From Pirellula sp. (GTDB lineage: Bacteria > Planctomycetota > Planctomycetia > Pirellulales > Pirellulaceae), in NCBI GenBank assembly GCA_021299695.1, contig JAJTEK010000008.1, positions 1 to 64,000 on the forward strand: a stretch of 64,000 nucleotides of DNA, in the 5' to 3' direction. This document shows, piece after piece, positions 34,994-43,379 of the stretch (positions within the stretch are counted from its first letter, which is position 1; each line of letters opens with the position of its first letter). The position numbers and the translations under genes are program-made. Under the pieces are notes generated by a model that saw nothing but the letters and a program-made list of their open reading frames with translations, did not search any database and was not told the origin of the DNA.

Positions 34994-36868
34994 GTGAACC
35001 CATCCATCCAAAAAACCGAAAACCAGACCGCTTCCAAGTCGGCCTGGTTTTCTTTTTGGTCTGCTGCCCTCGGACTAGTCCTAGTTCTGACTGCTCCATC
35101 AAATCAAAACCATGCGCAGGATTGGATGGCCTCTTTGGAGCGAACCCACCGTGCTCTGACAGGTCTCGATCTGGAACCAACCCGTGCGCGCGATCTTGCA
35201 AATACCCCTAAAGATCTACGAACCGACGTGTTCGATAAGTTCCTAGGAGAGCTTTTGGCTTCCGATGCCTTTGCCCAAGCCCAATCGGATGCTTGGATGC
35301 TCGATCACTTCGCCTACGTTTCGGATCGGCTCGATGCGCCCCGATGGGATACACCGGGCTTTCGCCGCTGGCTGGTCGATCGGTACCAAGACAATACCCC
35401 CTACGACCGGTTTGTTCAGAGTCAACTCGACGGCACCAACGAGCCGACCTCTGTGCTAGCAACCCATGCGTGGTACCTAGCCGGTCAATGGTCGAACTAC
35501 AAAATCGCCGAGTCCCCAACACCGATCGAATCGAATTTGGTAAGGCAGTTTCGAACGGCACTCGAGTCGATCGAACGCTCGGAGCAGAAGGACTGGCAGA
35601 GGCTCGTCGAACAGACGCAACAGATCCAAAGTCAAAAAGGAGCCAATCCAGTACGAGACTATTGGCAATCCCTTCGCACTTGGCCAGTCGTGGCGGATGA
35701 AGATCTCCTATGGATTTGGCCAGATCCGACTGCAGTTGATTTCGGCCCTCATGAATTTCGGGTCGTCTCGAATCCCCCCATGATTCGCTGGTTTCGTCCC
35801 TGGACGCTGGCGCTCGTTGCACGTTTCCCAACGGAACTCCTGGCTCAATCCGAATCGGTGTGCATTTTCGAGCAATCGCAAACGGCGGAATCGCAATGGA
35901 TGGATCCGGCGCGGGCCCAGCGAGTCTTTCGCTTGGAACTTTCTCAAGGTCGACTTGTCGTGAGTCTGATTCACGATACGAGGATATCGTGCCATGTGGT
36001 TCAGACCAAAGAGGCTCTACCGGCCGACGCGATCCTTCATTTGGCGATCACCAACGACGGTCTGGGTCGATCCGATTCGATTCGTGTTGTGATCGATGGC
36101 CAGTGCATCAGCACCGAGCTTGTCGGTGCATCGTCGAGAAATTTTAAAGAGATCGTTACGAAGGAACCGCATTCTTGGCGAATTGGAACCAGTGGACCTC
36201 TCGGATGGAGACTCGAGCAAGCGATGCTCTATCGAGAGTGCTTGAGCTTACCGGAGATCCAAGGGCTTGCAGATGCGCTTTGGATCGACGATTGGAACGA
36301 GATGGAACCCAAGGTACAAACCCAGTGGATCGAGCACTACGCCAAGCGATTCGATTCCCAATGGAAATACCAGCGAGAGAGTCGTGACCATTACGCATCG
36401 AACATCGCAGCAGTCCTAGAAAGCCAATCGATGCTTCCGGTATTGAACTCTCCCGAGGAGCCAATTTTCTTGGTCCAAAGCGAACGCTTCCCGAACTCTT
36501 TGGTTGCGTTGGCTGACCCCAGCAATGCCCCACGCCCTAGCTTGGAGCCGAAAAGTCCTGGTGCTCTAATGACGACCCCGGCGAAACGATGGCGAATCGA
36601 ATCGGGCGGAAAGCTTGAGCCCGAATCTCTGGCTCGCAGCGAGATCCAGAGGACCTGGAGATCGATGCTGCGGTACGCTGGCAAGTCGCAACGCAATCTC
36701 GATGCGAGCAAAGTCTCTGATGCGAGCAAAGTCTCTGATTCAATCGATGCGGATTTAGTCGACACCCTGGCAATCGAATTTACGCAGGACTGGAACCGCA
36801 GAGCGATGGTGAGAAAACTCGTCGCAAAGTTGGTTCAAACCGATGCAAACGGTCGGAAGGATCGCTGA
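34994..36868 (+). CDS. Exported protein with a degenerate DUF1549-like N-terminal part
   Basis: The 624-residue frame begins with GTG and an export segment (about 17-43, ending NHAQ). The next 100 residues (FLGELLASDAFAQAQSDAWM, then W-L-V-D-R-Y-Q-D-N-T-P-Y-D-R-F) match the part of DUF1549 (PSCyt2) that precedes a LamG-like domain in planctomycete surface proteins. A LamG-like stretch is at about 270-420, ending near SLPEIQGLADALW. The usual DUF1553 domain and any haem motif are missing. An 18-bp tandem repeat codes V-S-D-A-S-K near 570. A transcription terminator overlaps codons 9-22. It could be a decayed member of the family. Confidence 0.6.
   Translation: MNPSIQKTENQTASKSAWFSFWSAALGLVLVLTAPSNQNHAQDWMASLERTHRALTGLDLEPTRARDLANTPKDLRTDVFDKFLGELLASDAFAQAQSDAWMLDHFAYVSDRLDAPRWDTPGFRRWLVDRYQDNTPYDRFVQSQLDGTNEPTSVLATHAWYLAGQWSNYKIAESPTPIESNLVRQFRTALESIERSEQKDWQRLVEQTQQIQSQKGANPVRDYWQSLRTWPVVADEDLLWIWPDPTAVDFGPHEFRVVSNPPMIRWFRPWTLALVARFPTELLAQSESVCIFEQSQTAESQWMDPARAQRVFRLELSQGRLVVSLIHDTRISCHVVQTKEALPADAILHLAITNDGLGRSDSIRVVIDGQCISTELVGASSRNFKEIVTKEPHSWRIGTSGPLGWRLEQAMLYRECLSLPEIQGLADALWIDDWNEMEPKVQTQWIEHYAKRFDSQWKYQRESRDHYASNIAAVLESQSMLPVLNSPEEPIFLVQSERFPNSLVALADPSNAPRPSLEPKSPGALMTTPAKRWRIESGGKLEPESLARSEIQRTWRSMLRYAGKSQRNLDASKVSDASKVSDSIDADLVDTLAIEFTQDWNRRAMVRKLVAKLVQTDANGRKDR
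35018..35057. terminator. Strong intrinsic terminator, inside a coding start
   Basis: GAAAACCAG (35018-35026) pairs with CTGGTTTTC (35044-35052), with an inner CCG/CGG, and TTTTT follows at 35053-35057. Upstream A-run and CC pair with the T-run and GG, so it can work on both strands. It would end the aldehyde dehydrogenase transcript, yet lies in the first codons of the 34994 frame. Confidence 0.8.
36701..36736. repeat. In-frame 18-bp tandem duplication
   Basis: Two perfect copies of GATGCGAGCAAAGTCTCT lie in tandem near the end of the 34994 gene and duplicate six residues. Confidence 0.85.
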
Positions 36869-36876
36869 TCGATTTC

Positions 36877-37047
36877 TCAGCGGTGTTCCTCGACCTCGGT
36901 GTAATACATCGCTCCTGCATTGATGTTGCGTCGTTCAAGCAATTCCAGGTGGTCGCGCACCGACGGGTACTGAGCAATCCGAGGTAGGACCCAGAGCCAA
37001 ACAAAGCTCAAGACCGCGCATCCTCCTAAGAACTTGAACCACCGCAT
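36877..37047 (-). CDS. 56-residue membrane-anchored small protein
   Basis: A frame too short for ordinary ORF calling runs from ATG at 37047 to TGA at 36877. It encodes a basic start (MRWFKFLGG), one hydrophobic helix (about 9-24), and a charged tail with DHLELLERRNINAGAMYYTEVEEH. It begins 15 bases after the YeiH-like transporter gene. The amphipathic sequence and operon position argue that it is real. The family is not recognised, and the tail could bind a partner such as the transporter. Confidence 0.6.
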   Translation of the reverse strand: MRWFKFLGGCAVLSFVWLWVLPRIAQYPSVRDHLELLERRNINAGAMYYTEVEEHR

Positions 37048-37062
37048 CGAGTCAGGCTCGCT

Positions 37063-38469
37063 TTACTTGGCCAAAATCTCTTTGACTCTATCGGCGTACA
37101 GCACACCGAACATCCAGTACGCCATCGCCAACGACAGGATCATGCTCCAGGTTTGGCCGATCAGATACAGCAGCAGGGGCTTGCCCTCCTTGAGGTACTT
37201 TCCCAGTTCTCTGAAGTTCGTTTCGAGTCCAAATGCGACAAACGCAAGGCAAAAAAGCCAACTGCGAAGCGGTGTGGTGGTGTCTTTGGTGATCGAATCG
37301 ATCGCGGCCGAAGAAACCCCCAGGGAGGGCAAGAGGAAAGAAAATGCCAACGAGGCGGCCAAGAATCCCAAGACGAACTTCGGGAACCGCTTCCAGATCT
37401 CTCCGAGACCGATCTTCTGCTGGTCGTCGTTTTCGCCGTAAGCCATCGTCCAATAGGCTGCCACCGCAAATGCGATGACGCCAATAAGTACATTCTGGAT
37501 CATCTTGACCGTTGAAGCGATCGTCTCGGCATCCTTCCCCAGAACCGCTCCGGCGGCGGCCACCGCTCCGGTCGAATCGATCGTTCCTCCCATCCAAGCT
37601 GCCCCGACGTTTTTGTCCATGCCACTCCATAAGACGAACTGGGGTTGCACGACCATCATCAGCGAAGTGAATAACAGCGAGATGCCTATCGCATAGGAAA
37701 TCTCCTCGCGTTTGGCTCTGCAGGCGGCCCCTGTTGCGATGGCTGCCGAGACTCCACAGACGGACATGTCGGCTGAAATCACCATGTTCAAACTCGGTGA
37801 ATCCATTTTCAGGACCCGTTGTCCAAACCAAAAGGTGCTGATGAGCACCACCGGTGTGACAATCCAGGAGGTGAAGATCCCGGGCGGCCCGAGCGCCACG
37901 AGCTTGTTGAATAAAACCTCTGCCCCCAGGAGAACCAACCCCAACTTGATGAGCGTATCACCGATGAGCATCGGGCGGATTGCACGAGGAACTCCCACGG
38001 TGTTGCTGATCAGCAAACCCAGAAGCAACGCCCATAGTACGTATTCATAGTTGTACTGCTTGATGACCTCCTGACTTGCCATCACAAAAGCCAAAGTCCC
38101 GAGGAAAGAGAGCACCAGGAATCCGGTCCAATATTCGAGTGGTCGAATCCCTTTCCAAAGTCCTACCGGGACGAGCAAGGCTCCCAGGACTGCCCAGGTC
38201 ACGGCGAGCGAAGGGAGGTGCTGGTAAGGCTTTTTTGCTTGATCTTCCGAGACAAAAGCTCGCACCGGATTGCTGGCCCATTTCTCGAGCTTGGCAATCG
38301 TTCCTTTGGCATAGTTGACCACCTGGGGCTTTTCGCCGGGTGTCGGACCGGGCTTTGACTCGACCAGTAGGGTACACAAGCCCAGGACCATGGCCCCTAG
38401 GAGGATCACCAGCCAGTCCTCGTGGGGAAACATTTTTCTTAGCCACGGTTTTCTTAGACACGGTGCCAT
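37063..38469 (-). CDS. YeiH/UPF0324-family membrane transporter
   Basis: The 468-residue protein has about 11 membrane helices and the UPF0324 marks LIKLGLVLLGAEVLF (about 174-188) and SADMSVCGVSAAIATGAA (about 231-248), with AAWMGGTIDSTGAVAAAG after. The family is annotated as sulphate exporters on limited evidence. It is about 120 residues longer than YeiH because of an N-terminal anchor and a loop with AKKPYQHLP. Its ATG overlaps the ABC ATPase stop by one base (TGATG). Confidence 0.88.
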   Translation of the reverse strand: MAPCLRKPWLRKMFPHEDWLVILLGAMVLGLCTLLVESKPGPTPGEKPQVVNYAKGTIAKLEKWASNPVRAFVSEDQAKKPYQHLPSLAVTWAVLGALLVPVGLWKGIRPLEYWTGFLVLSFLGTLAFVMASQEVIKQYNYEYVLWALLLGLLISNTVGVPRAIRPMLIGDTLIKLGLVLLGAEVLFNKLVALGPPGIFTSWIVTPVVLISTFWFGQRVLKMDSPSLNMVISADMSVCGVSAAIATGAACRAKREEISYAIGISLLFTSLMMVVQPQFVLWSGMDKNVGAAWMGGTIDSTGAVAAAGAVLGKDAETIASTVKMIQNVLIGVIAFAVAAYWTMAYGENDDQQKIGLGEIWKRFPKFVLGFLAASLAFSFLLPSLGVSSAAIDSITKDTTTPLRSWLFCLAFVAFGLETNFRELGKYLKEGKPLLLYLIGQTWSMILSLAMAYWMFGVLYADRVKEILAK

Positions 38470-39407
38470 CAGATCTTTGACCCTGCTCCCTTGGTAAATG
38501 CCATAAAGGCTGATTCCAGGTTGATTTCTTCGGCTGCAAATTTCGTGAACGGGATCCCTTGGGTGGCCAGAAGCATGCTCAGCGAGGAATAGTCTTCGAC
38601 GCCAGGTTTGAGCGTCACCTTGAGTTTAGCGCCATCGACGGCTACATGGTCGACCATGGGCACCGCCGAGATCGTATCGATGGCCTTGGCCGAATCCTGA
38701 GGTTTGACCAAATCGATCAGCAGGGTGGTATTTGGACTGACTCGCTTGATGATCGAGGCTACGTCGTCGCATGCAATCATCTTGCCCGAATCGATAATCC
38801 CTACCTTGTTGCACACATCGGCAAGTTCGGGCAAGATGTGGCTCGAGACGATGATCGTCTTGCCCATCGCACCGAGCCTGCGCATCAAGGCCCTCATCTC
38901 GATACGGGCTCGAGGATCCAAGCCGCTCAAGGGCTCATCCAAAAGCAAAACCGCCGGATCGTGTAGAAGCGTTCGCGCCAGTCCGAGCCGTTGGGTTTGG
39001 CCTCGCGAGAGGGTGTTGGCATAGGCATCGCGTTTGAAATCCAAGTCGACGATATCGAGCATTTCGTTGCAGCGTTTGCGTCTTGCCTGAGGACCGATAC
39101 GATAAGCAGCAGCGAAAAACTCCAAGTACTCGATGACCGTCATGTCGTCGTAGACGCCGAAAAAGTCGGGCATGAATCCGACCAATCGTCGAATCTCTTT
39201 AGGATGCGTGTAAATCGAATAGTCGCATACATACGCTTCACCTTCGGTCGGCTCGAGCAATGTTGCGACAATTCGCATCGTCGTAGTTTTTCCAGCGCCG
39301 TTGGGACCTATAAATCCAAACAGATCCCCTTGGCCTAAATCCAAGTCGATATCTCGGATTGCGTACATGTCGTCGTACTTTTTGGTCAATTTAATCGTCT
39401 TGATCAC
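38469..39407 (-). CDS. ABC transporter ATP-binding protein
   Basis: The 312-residue protein has Walker A GPNGAGKT (34-41), signature LSRGQTQRLGLART in the middle, Walker B AVLLLDEPLSGLDP, and the switch His in ILPEL-type sequence SSHILPELADVC. It fits the CcmA/NatA-like exporters. About 80 C-terminal residues follow. No ABC permease gene lies beside it: the next genes are a YeiH-type transporter and the 39432 membrane protein, so its permease is elsewhere or the larger neighbour plays that part. Confidence 0.93.
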   Translation of the reverse strand: MIKTIKLTKKYDDMYAIRDIDLDLGQGDLFGFIGPNGAGKTTTMRIVATLLEPTEGEAYVCDYSIYTHPKEIRRLVGFMPDFFGVYDDMTVIEYLEFFAAAYRIGPQARRKRCNEMLDIVDLDFKRDAYANTLSRGQTQRLGLARTLLHDPAVLLLDEPLSGLDPRARIEMRALMRRLGAMGKTIIVSSHILPELADVCNKVGIIDSGKMIACDDVASIIKRVSPNTTLLIDLVKPQDSAKAIDTISAVPMVDHVAVDGAKLKVTLKPGVEDYSSLSMLLATQGIPFTKFAAEEINLESAFMAFTKGAGSKI

Positions 39408-39431
39408 AAACTTGCTCCGGGGCGAGTCGCT

Positions 39432-41768
39432 CTATGGCTGAGGCTCATTGGATGAGGGGTCTTTGAGTAGTGCAAAGGATCGATTGGAGTTTTGGACTGT
39501 TAAGACCAATCGGATCATCGTAGTCCCCTTTTCCTGAGGATCATTTTGCTGAGCTCCATCGCGCTGCAAATTCCATTTGCTCGCTGATTTAGGCAACCGC
39601 GCGAACAATACGGCACGATCGAGCTTGAGCAAGTCCGAGCAATCCAAGGAGGCCAAGTAACGATGTTGCAATCCAACATAGGAGGTGCCACCGGCAGACC
39701 GGAAAAATGACATCAACTCGGCAAGTCGCTCGACATTGTCGGTGTCGGCTGGATTCCACTCGACGCCCTGCTCCTGGCCTGCCACAAAAGCGCGGCGTTG
39801 CAAACGTCGCGTGATGTCCTTGGGGATAGTCGTCGAAATCGGAACTCGCTCGTTGGGGCGAATCCGCCCAGGGATCGTGTAGACTCGACCCGAAAAGTAA
39901 AGTACACCATCGAGCAAATCGATATTCAACGGATTGGAAAACGAGCCTTGCAACAGATCGTCTTTTCCAGAAACCGTCGACAACCCATTGGATTGCTCGG
40001 GAATCGTAAGCTTCTCGGTCCAGGAGTACTCGATCGCTTTGGTTCCCGCTGTAGGAATTCCCAAGCCACCGATAAAACTGCCAGTCCCAACGGTGCGTAT
40101 GCTGTAGTCGGGCAAGCCGAGCTGACTCGTGACGCTCGATTCAAAGCCACCGAAGCTCTTGCCGGGCTGACCGAACCAGTCGACCTGATTCGCTTCGCGA
40201 AACGTCAGTCCATCGGAATCCGAGCTCAACGAACGGTGGAAGGAATTGAAATCGAAAAAGCCACTTTTTCCTCCGTAGCAATGCGCAAAACCCCTCGCTT
40301 GCAACTGCTGGGTTTGATCGTCCACGTCGATCAACTCGATCGTGTTGATCGACGCTTCGCGAGGCTTCCAACGCCGAAACAAAACCGAAGTTGTCAGAAT
40401 CGTAGCCAATGAGCAGGCAAGCAGGGTCCACCATGTCCAACGCGGTTTCCGTAGGTACTTGACCGTCAGGAAATAGTCGAGCGGCCCGATCAGAATCGCC
40501 AAGAGTCCAGCGATAAGTACCAGATGGCCGAGGTTCCCAAGCTGGAGGCTCGGGAAGCGGTCTAGGGTCGCATTCAACTGACCCGATAAATCGTCGTACG
40601 AAAGAAAGATGTTGCGACTCGCTTTCGATTCGGCCTTCTCCCAAAAATCCTTCATCAAGTATTTTAGCAGCGACGGTCGCGTCTCCCATCGAGCAAGCAC
40701 CGGAGAATCGATCTCGGCTGCCAGCCACGTCACGCTCCCGGTACCGTAAGCCCATCGGGCGATCAAAGGTAGCCGCACCCGAGTCGCTGTGACACCAAGA
40801 ACCTCCATCTTTCCCGAGGTCATTTTGAGGATCGAACTCTCCAACAAGCCAAGTCGGTCCTGGGATCCAAGCAAGGACTCGATCGGTCCAGGTTCGCAAT
40901 CGACGGCCGCACCGATCAGGTCTCCAGGCAACCACTGGGCGAACTCCGGATGCTTGGCCAATTCCGGTCCACCCTTGCCCCAAGTCAAAAGCATCTGACC
41001 GCCAAAGCCAAGCCAATCGGCAAGCCCTCGACGCTGTTGGACCGATAATCCTTGATTGATCAGCGAATTCGATGAGGAAAAAACAATCGCATCGACTCCC
41101 GAGTAACCGAGCCTGCTGTTGGGTATGTCCTCGAGTCGGGTCAGTTCCGAGACTCGCAATTCCTCGGCGCGACCTCCGGCAGACTTCATCAAGCCCTGAT
41201 CCAAATCCAAACGATCTGTGCCGATTCCAAGGACCCAAGGCTCGGTCGCCGAGAGCGGCATTCCTCGCTCCTGCTCGTTTAGCAAATGAACCACCGAATA
41301 CTCGACTTGGTCATTCCCCTCAATCTTCGCCACGACCCGAATCGGCCGATCAGACCGGCCATGCTTGGCGTACACATCGATGACCGCAGACGTTCCAGAA
41401 CCGGTCTGAAAAGACCATTTAGGGTCCGAATAACGTACCGAGTCGCCATCGCCGTCGACAGTTTGGATCTCCAGGACTCCGTTCAAGGTGCGAGTCGATT
41501 CGACCTGCACGCGATGCCAAGTCATAAAGCCGACTTTCCATCGCCCTTCGAGCCCCGATCGAACACTCAATCGAACTTCGCTCGGGTCGGCCACCGCAGG
41601 TGCAAGCACCGATTGCCGCGCAGGTTCCTGTGCGAGAGACCGGGAAAAATCGATCCCCAGACCCCAAGCGATCAAGAAGCAAATCAGCTTGGGAATACCT
41701 GTCGAAAAGAACCACTGCGGACGGCCATCCGGCCGGAGCATCGGCTTGGAATAGGAAAACAAGAGCAT
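39432..41768 (-). CDS. Large membrane-anchored protein with amidotransferase-like fold, ABC partner
   Basis: The ATG at 41768 gives 778 residues; the frame continues to a TTG at 41789. After an export helix (about 23-40) comes a beta-rich region and a segment reminiscent of GATase1/ThuA folds (VDAIVFSSSNSLI, then GGQMLLTWGKGG). Two membrane helices lie near 430-475 (LVLIAGLLAILIGPLDYFL and WWTLLACSLATILTTSV). The C-terminal half is soluble and beta-rich. Spacing to the ABC ATPase gene is 24 bases. Proteins of this architecture are often beside ABC ATPases in planctomycetes; the role is unknown. Confidence 0.72.
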   Translation of the reverse strand: MLLFSYSKPMLRPDGRPQWFFSTGIPKLICFLIAWGLGIDFSRSLAQEPARQSVLAPAVADPSEVRLSVRSGLEGRWKVGFMTWHRVQVESTRTLNGVLEIQTVDGDGDSVRYSDPKWSFQTGSGTSAVIDVYAKHGRSDRPIRVVAKIEGNDQVEYSVVHLLNEQERGMPLSATEPWVLGIGTDRLDLDQGLMKSAGGRAEELRVSELTRLEDIPNSRLGYSGVDAIVFSSSNSLINQGLSVQQRRGLADWLGFGGQMLLTWGKGGPELAKHPEFAQWLPGDLIGAAVDCEPGPIESLLGSQDRLGLLESSILKMTSGKMEVLGVTATRVRLPLIARWAYGTGSVTWLAAEIDSPVLARWETRPSLLKYLMKDFWEKAESKASRNIFLSYDDLSGQLNATLDRFPSLQLGNLGHLVLIAGLLAILIGPLDYFLTVKYLRKPRWTWWTLLACSLATILTTSVLFRRWKPREASINTIELIDVDDQTQQLQARGFAHCYGGKSGFFDFNSFHRSLSSDSDGLTFREANQVDWFGQPGKSFGGFESSVTSQLGLPDYSIRTVGTGSFIGGLGIPTAGTKAIEYSWTEKLTIPEQSNGLSTVSGKDDLLQGSFSNPLNIDLLDGVLYFSGRVYTIPGRIRPNERVPISTTIPKDITRRLQRRAFVAGQEQGVEWNPADTDNVERLAELMSFFRSAGGTSYVGLQHRYLASLDCSDLLKLDRAVLFARLPKSASKWNLQRDGAQQNDPQEKGTTMIRLVLTVQNSNRSFALLKDPSSNEPQP

Positions 41769-41814
41769 TGGATTCTCGGTCCGATTCAATGAATCATCTT
41801 TATTGGTTCATCGA

Positions 41815-42477
41815 TCAATCGAGACGCTTGACTCGCAAGTTGCGAAAGTAAACCTTGCTCCCCGGATCGTGGGCTTGAAGGGCAAAGGTCCCTTCGTCGA
41901 TCTTGCGGGTAAAGTCCGAACCGGCTTTTTGGTCCTCAGGTTCGTTGTATTCGACCATCGTCTTGCCATTGACCTTCAAGGTCACCTTCTTACCCTGGAC
42001 GATGATCTCTTGGGTGTACCACTCGTTGTCCTTAGCCGCTGCTTCCAAAACATCTTTGACGGCATAGAGACTGCTGGTCTTGCGTGGATCGGAATTGTAG
42101 GACAAGTTGACTTGGCACTCAAAACCATACTTCGGCCAACCCGATTCCTGGTACTTGGTGTGGAAGTAGATCCCGGCGTTGCTGTTCGGCTCGGTCTTGA
42201 CCTCAGCCTTGAAATGGAAATTCTTGTAAGGCTTTTCTTCGCCCACAAAGAACAAGTGCGATCGCTCGCCTTTGCAAACCAAGTTCCCGTCTACGACCTT
42301 CCAGCTCTCTGGATTCTCGTTGACCTTCCAACCCTTCATCGACTTGCCATCAAATAGGCTAACGAATCCAGCCTCGGTCTCTTGCTTGGTCGCATCCTGC
42401 GCAAAAACGGGAGTAGAACCAAGCCCTGCCAAACCAAGACCCAGCATGCTGACACATTGAAATAGACTACGAAACAT
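41815..42477 (-). CDS. Secreted DUF1080 (3-keto-disaccharide hydrolase-like) protein
   Basis: From the ATG at 42477 the 220-residue protein has a signal peptide (cleavage after STPVFAQ) and a DUF1080 domain: FVSLFDGKSMKGWK (about 38-51), the NAGIYFHTKY strand and NEWYTQEIIVQGKKVTLKVNGK. The domain is a concanavalin-like sandwich seen on many planctomycete surface proteins. Some members hydrolyse 3-keto-glycosides made by Gfo/Idh-type dehydrogenases. It is 46 bases upstream of the large membrane protein gene. Confidence 0.93.
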   Translation of the reverse strand: MFRSLFQCVSMLGLGLAGLGSTPVFAQDATKQETEAGFVSLFDGKSMKGWKVNENPESWKVVDGNLVCKGERSHLFFVGEEKPYKNFHFKAEVKTEPNSNAGIYFHTKYQESGWPKYGFECQVNLSYNSDPRKTSSLYAVKDVLEAAAKDNEWYTQEIIVQGKKVTLKVNGKTMVEYNEPEDQKAGSDFTRKIDEGTFALQAHDPGSKVYFRNLRVKRLD

Positions 42478-42636
42478 CGTGGCCAACGCCTTTCTAAAGT
42501 ACAAATTCACAAGATGGATCGCCGATGCCGCACCGCGTGACACCGGAGAACTTCGGGTCATTATAACCTAAATCTATGGTGTCCTGGTTCGTCTGCGACC
42601 GACGATCGCACAGCAGCAGAAATAACGAAGAAAAAA

Positions 42637-42663
42637 GGCGTCCTGCGGGTTTCTCAGGACGCC
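42637..42663 (-). terminator. Intrinsic terminator of the small cytochrome c gene
   Basis: On the minus strand GGCGTCCTG pairs with CAGGACGCC (nine perfect pairs, nine-base loop) and is followed by TTTTTTC. It sits about 110 bases after the stop at 42777, as expected for a Rho-independent terminator. Confidence 0.85.
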
Positions 42664-42776
42664 TTGGAGTTTCTAATCGATCGCCGGTGTTCACAAGAAC
42701 CGCAGAAGACCACGATTCGAAAAGCGACCAACGGCAAGTCGTATGTGGTCGAAAAGCAGCTAAGGGATCGGCGTCC

Positions 42777-43184
42777 TTACTTACCCTTCACGTCGCCCCC
42801 TGGCAACAAACCATCTTTCATCCGCTGTCCGAACGTCTTGTCGGATCCCTCTGCCTTCTTATCCTCGACCTTCTTGAGGATTTCTTCGACCTTCTTGCGG
42901 GTCCCTTCAAGATCTTCCTTGAACTTCGCCGGTGGGAAATTCTTTTTGGTCAAACCATCATGCTCTAGCACATCGCCGTACGGATTGTGCTTTTTCTTGT
43001 TTTCACCATCGATGTGACAAACGTTGCACTTGGCTTCCATCGCAAGTTTCTTGAAGCCGTCGTTCGTGGACTTCTCAGCATAAATTGCTGCCCAAGCCTC
43101 ACTGAACTCCTTGATGGCAAACGCATTGGGCGAAACCATCGAAGCGGTCATCGCAACGGCCAAATAAACGATCCATTTCTTCAT
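42777..43184 (-). CDS. Small secreted cytochrome c-like protein
   Basis: The 135-residue protein has a signal peptide (1-23, cleavage after NAFA) and one haem site CNVCH (53-57). A Lys/Glu-rich helical tail follows, with GQRMKDG near the end. No distal Met can be placed with confidence: Met107 or later are candidates. A GGAG about 11 bases before the start is a plausible ribosome site. It has its own terminator. Its partner is not known; the gene stands alone. Confidence 0.82.
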   Translation of the reverse strand: MKKWIVYLAVAMTASMVSPNAFAIKEFSEAWAAIYAEKSTNDGFKKLAMEAKCNVCHIDGENKKKHNPYGDVLEHDGLTKKNFPPAKFKEDLEGTRKKVEEILKKVEDKKAEGSDKTFGQRMKDGLLPGGDVKGK

Positions 43185-43379
43185 CGAATTGTCTCTCCAG
43201 AAGTGGGGGGGGGCGGGGGGTGGGATACCGTAGATCCTTGATTTAACTTCGATCCTATCAATCTGTCAAACCATTCGAACCGCTTCGAACTCAAGTAGGT
43301 CGCAGATGGCCGAAAATGAGCCCTTTTAAACCTACTTCAGCAGCTTCATCCGAAAAAGTAATGCTGTTTGCTTGGGTTC
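43185..43379. promoter_or_regulatory. Upstream region with a poly-G tract
   Basis: A tract of nine G, one C, six G, T and three G runs from 43205 to 43224 (C-tract on the coding strand), 21-40 bases before the cytochrome start and so in the likely leader or promoter. Such tracts slip during replication or form quadruplexes. No other feature is visible. Confidence 0.6.
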
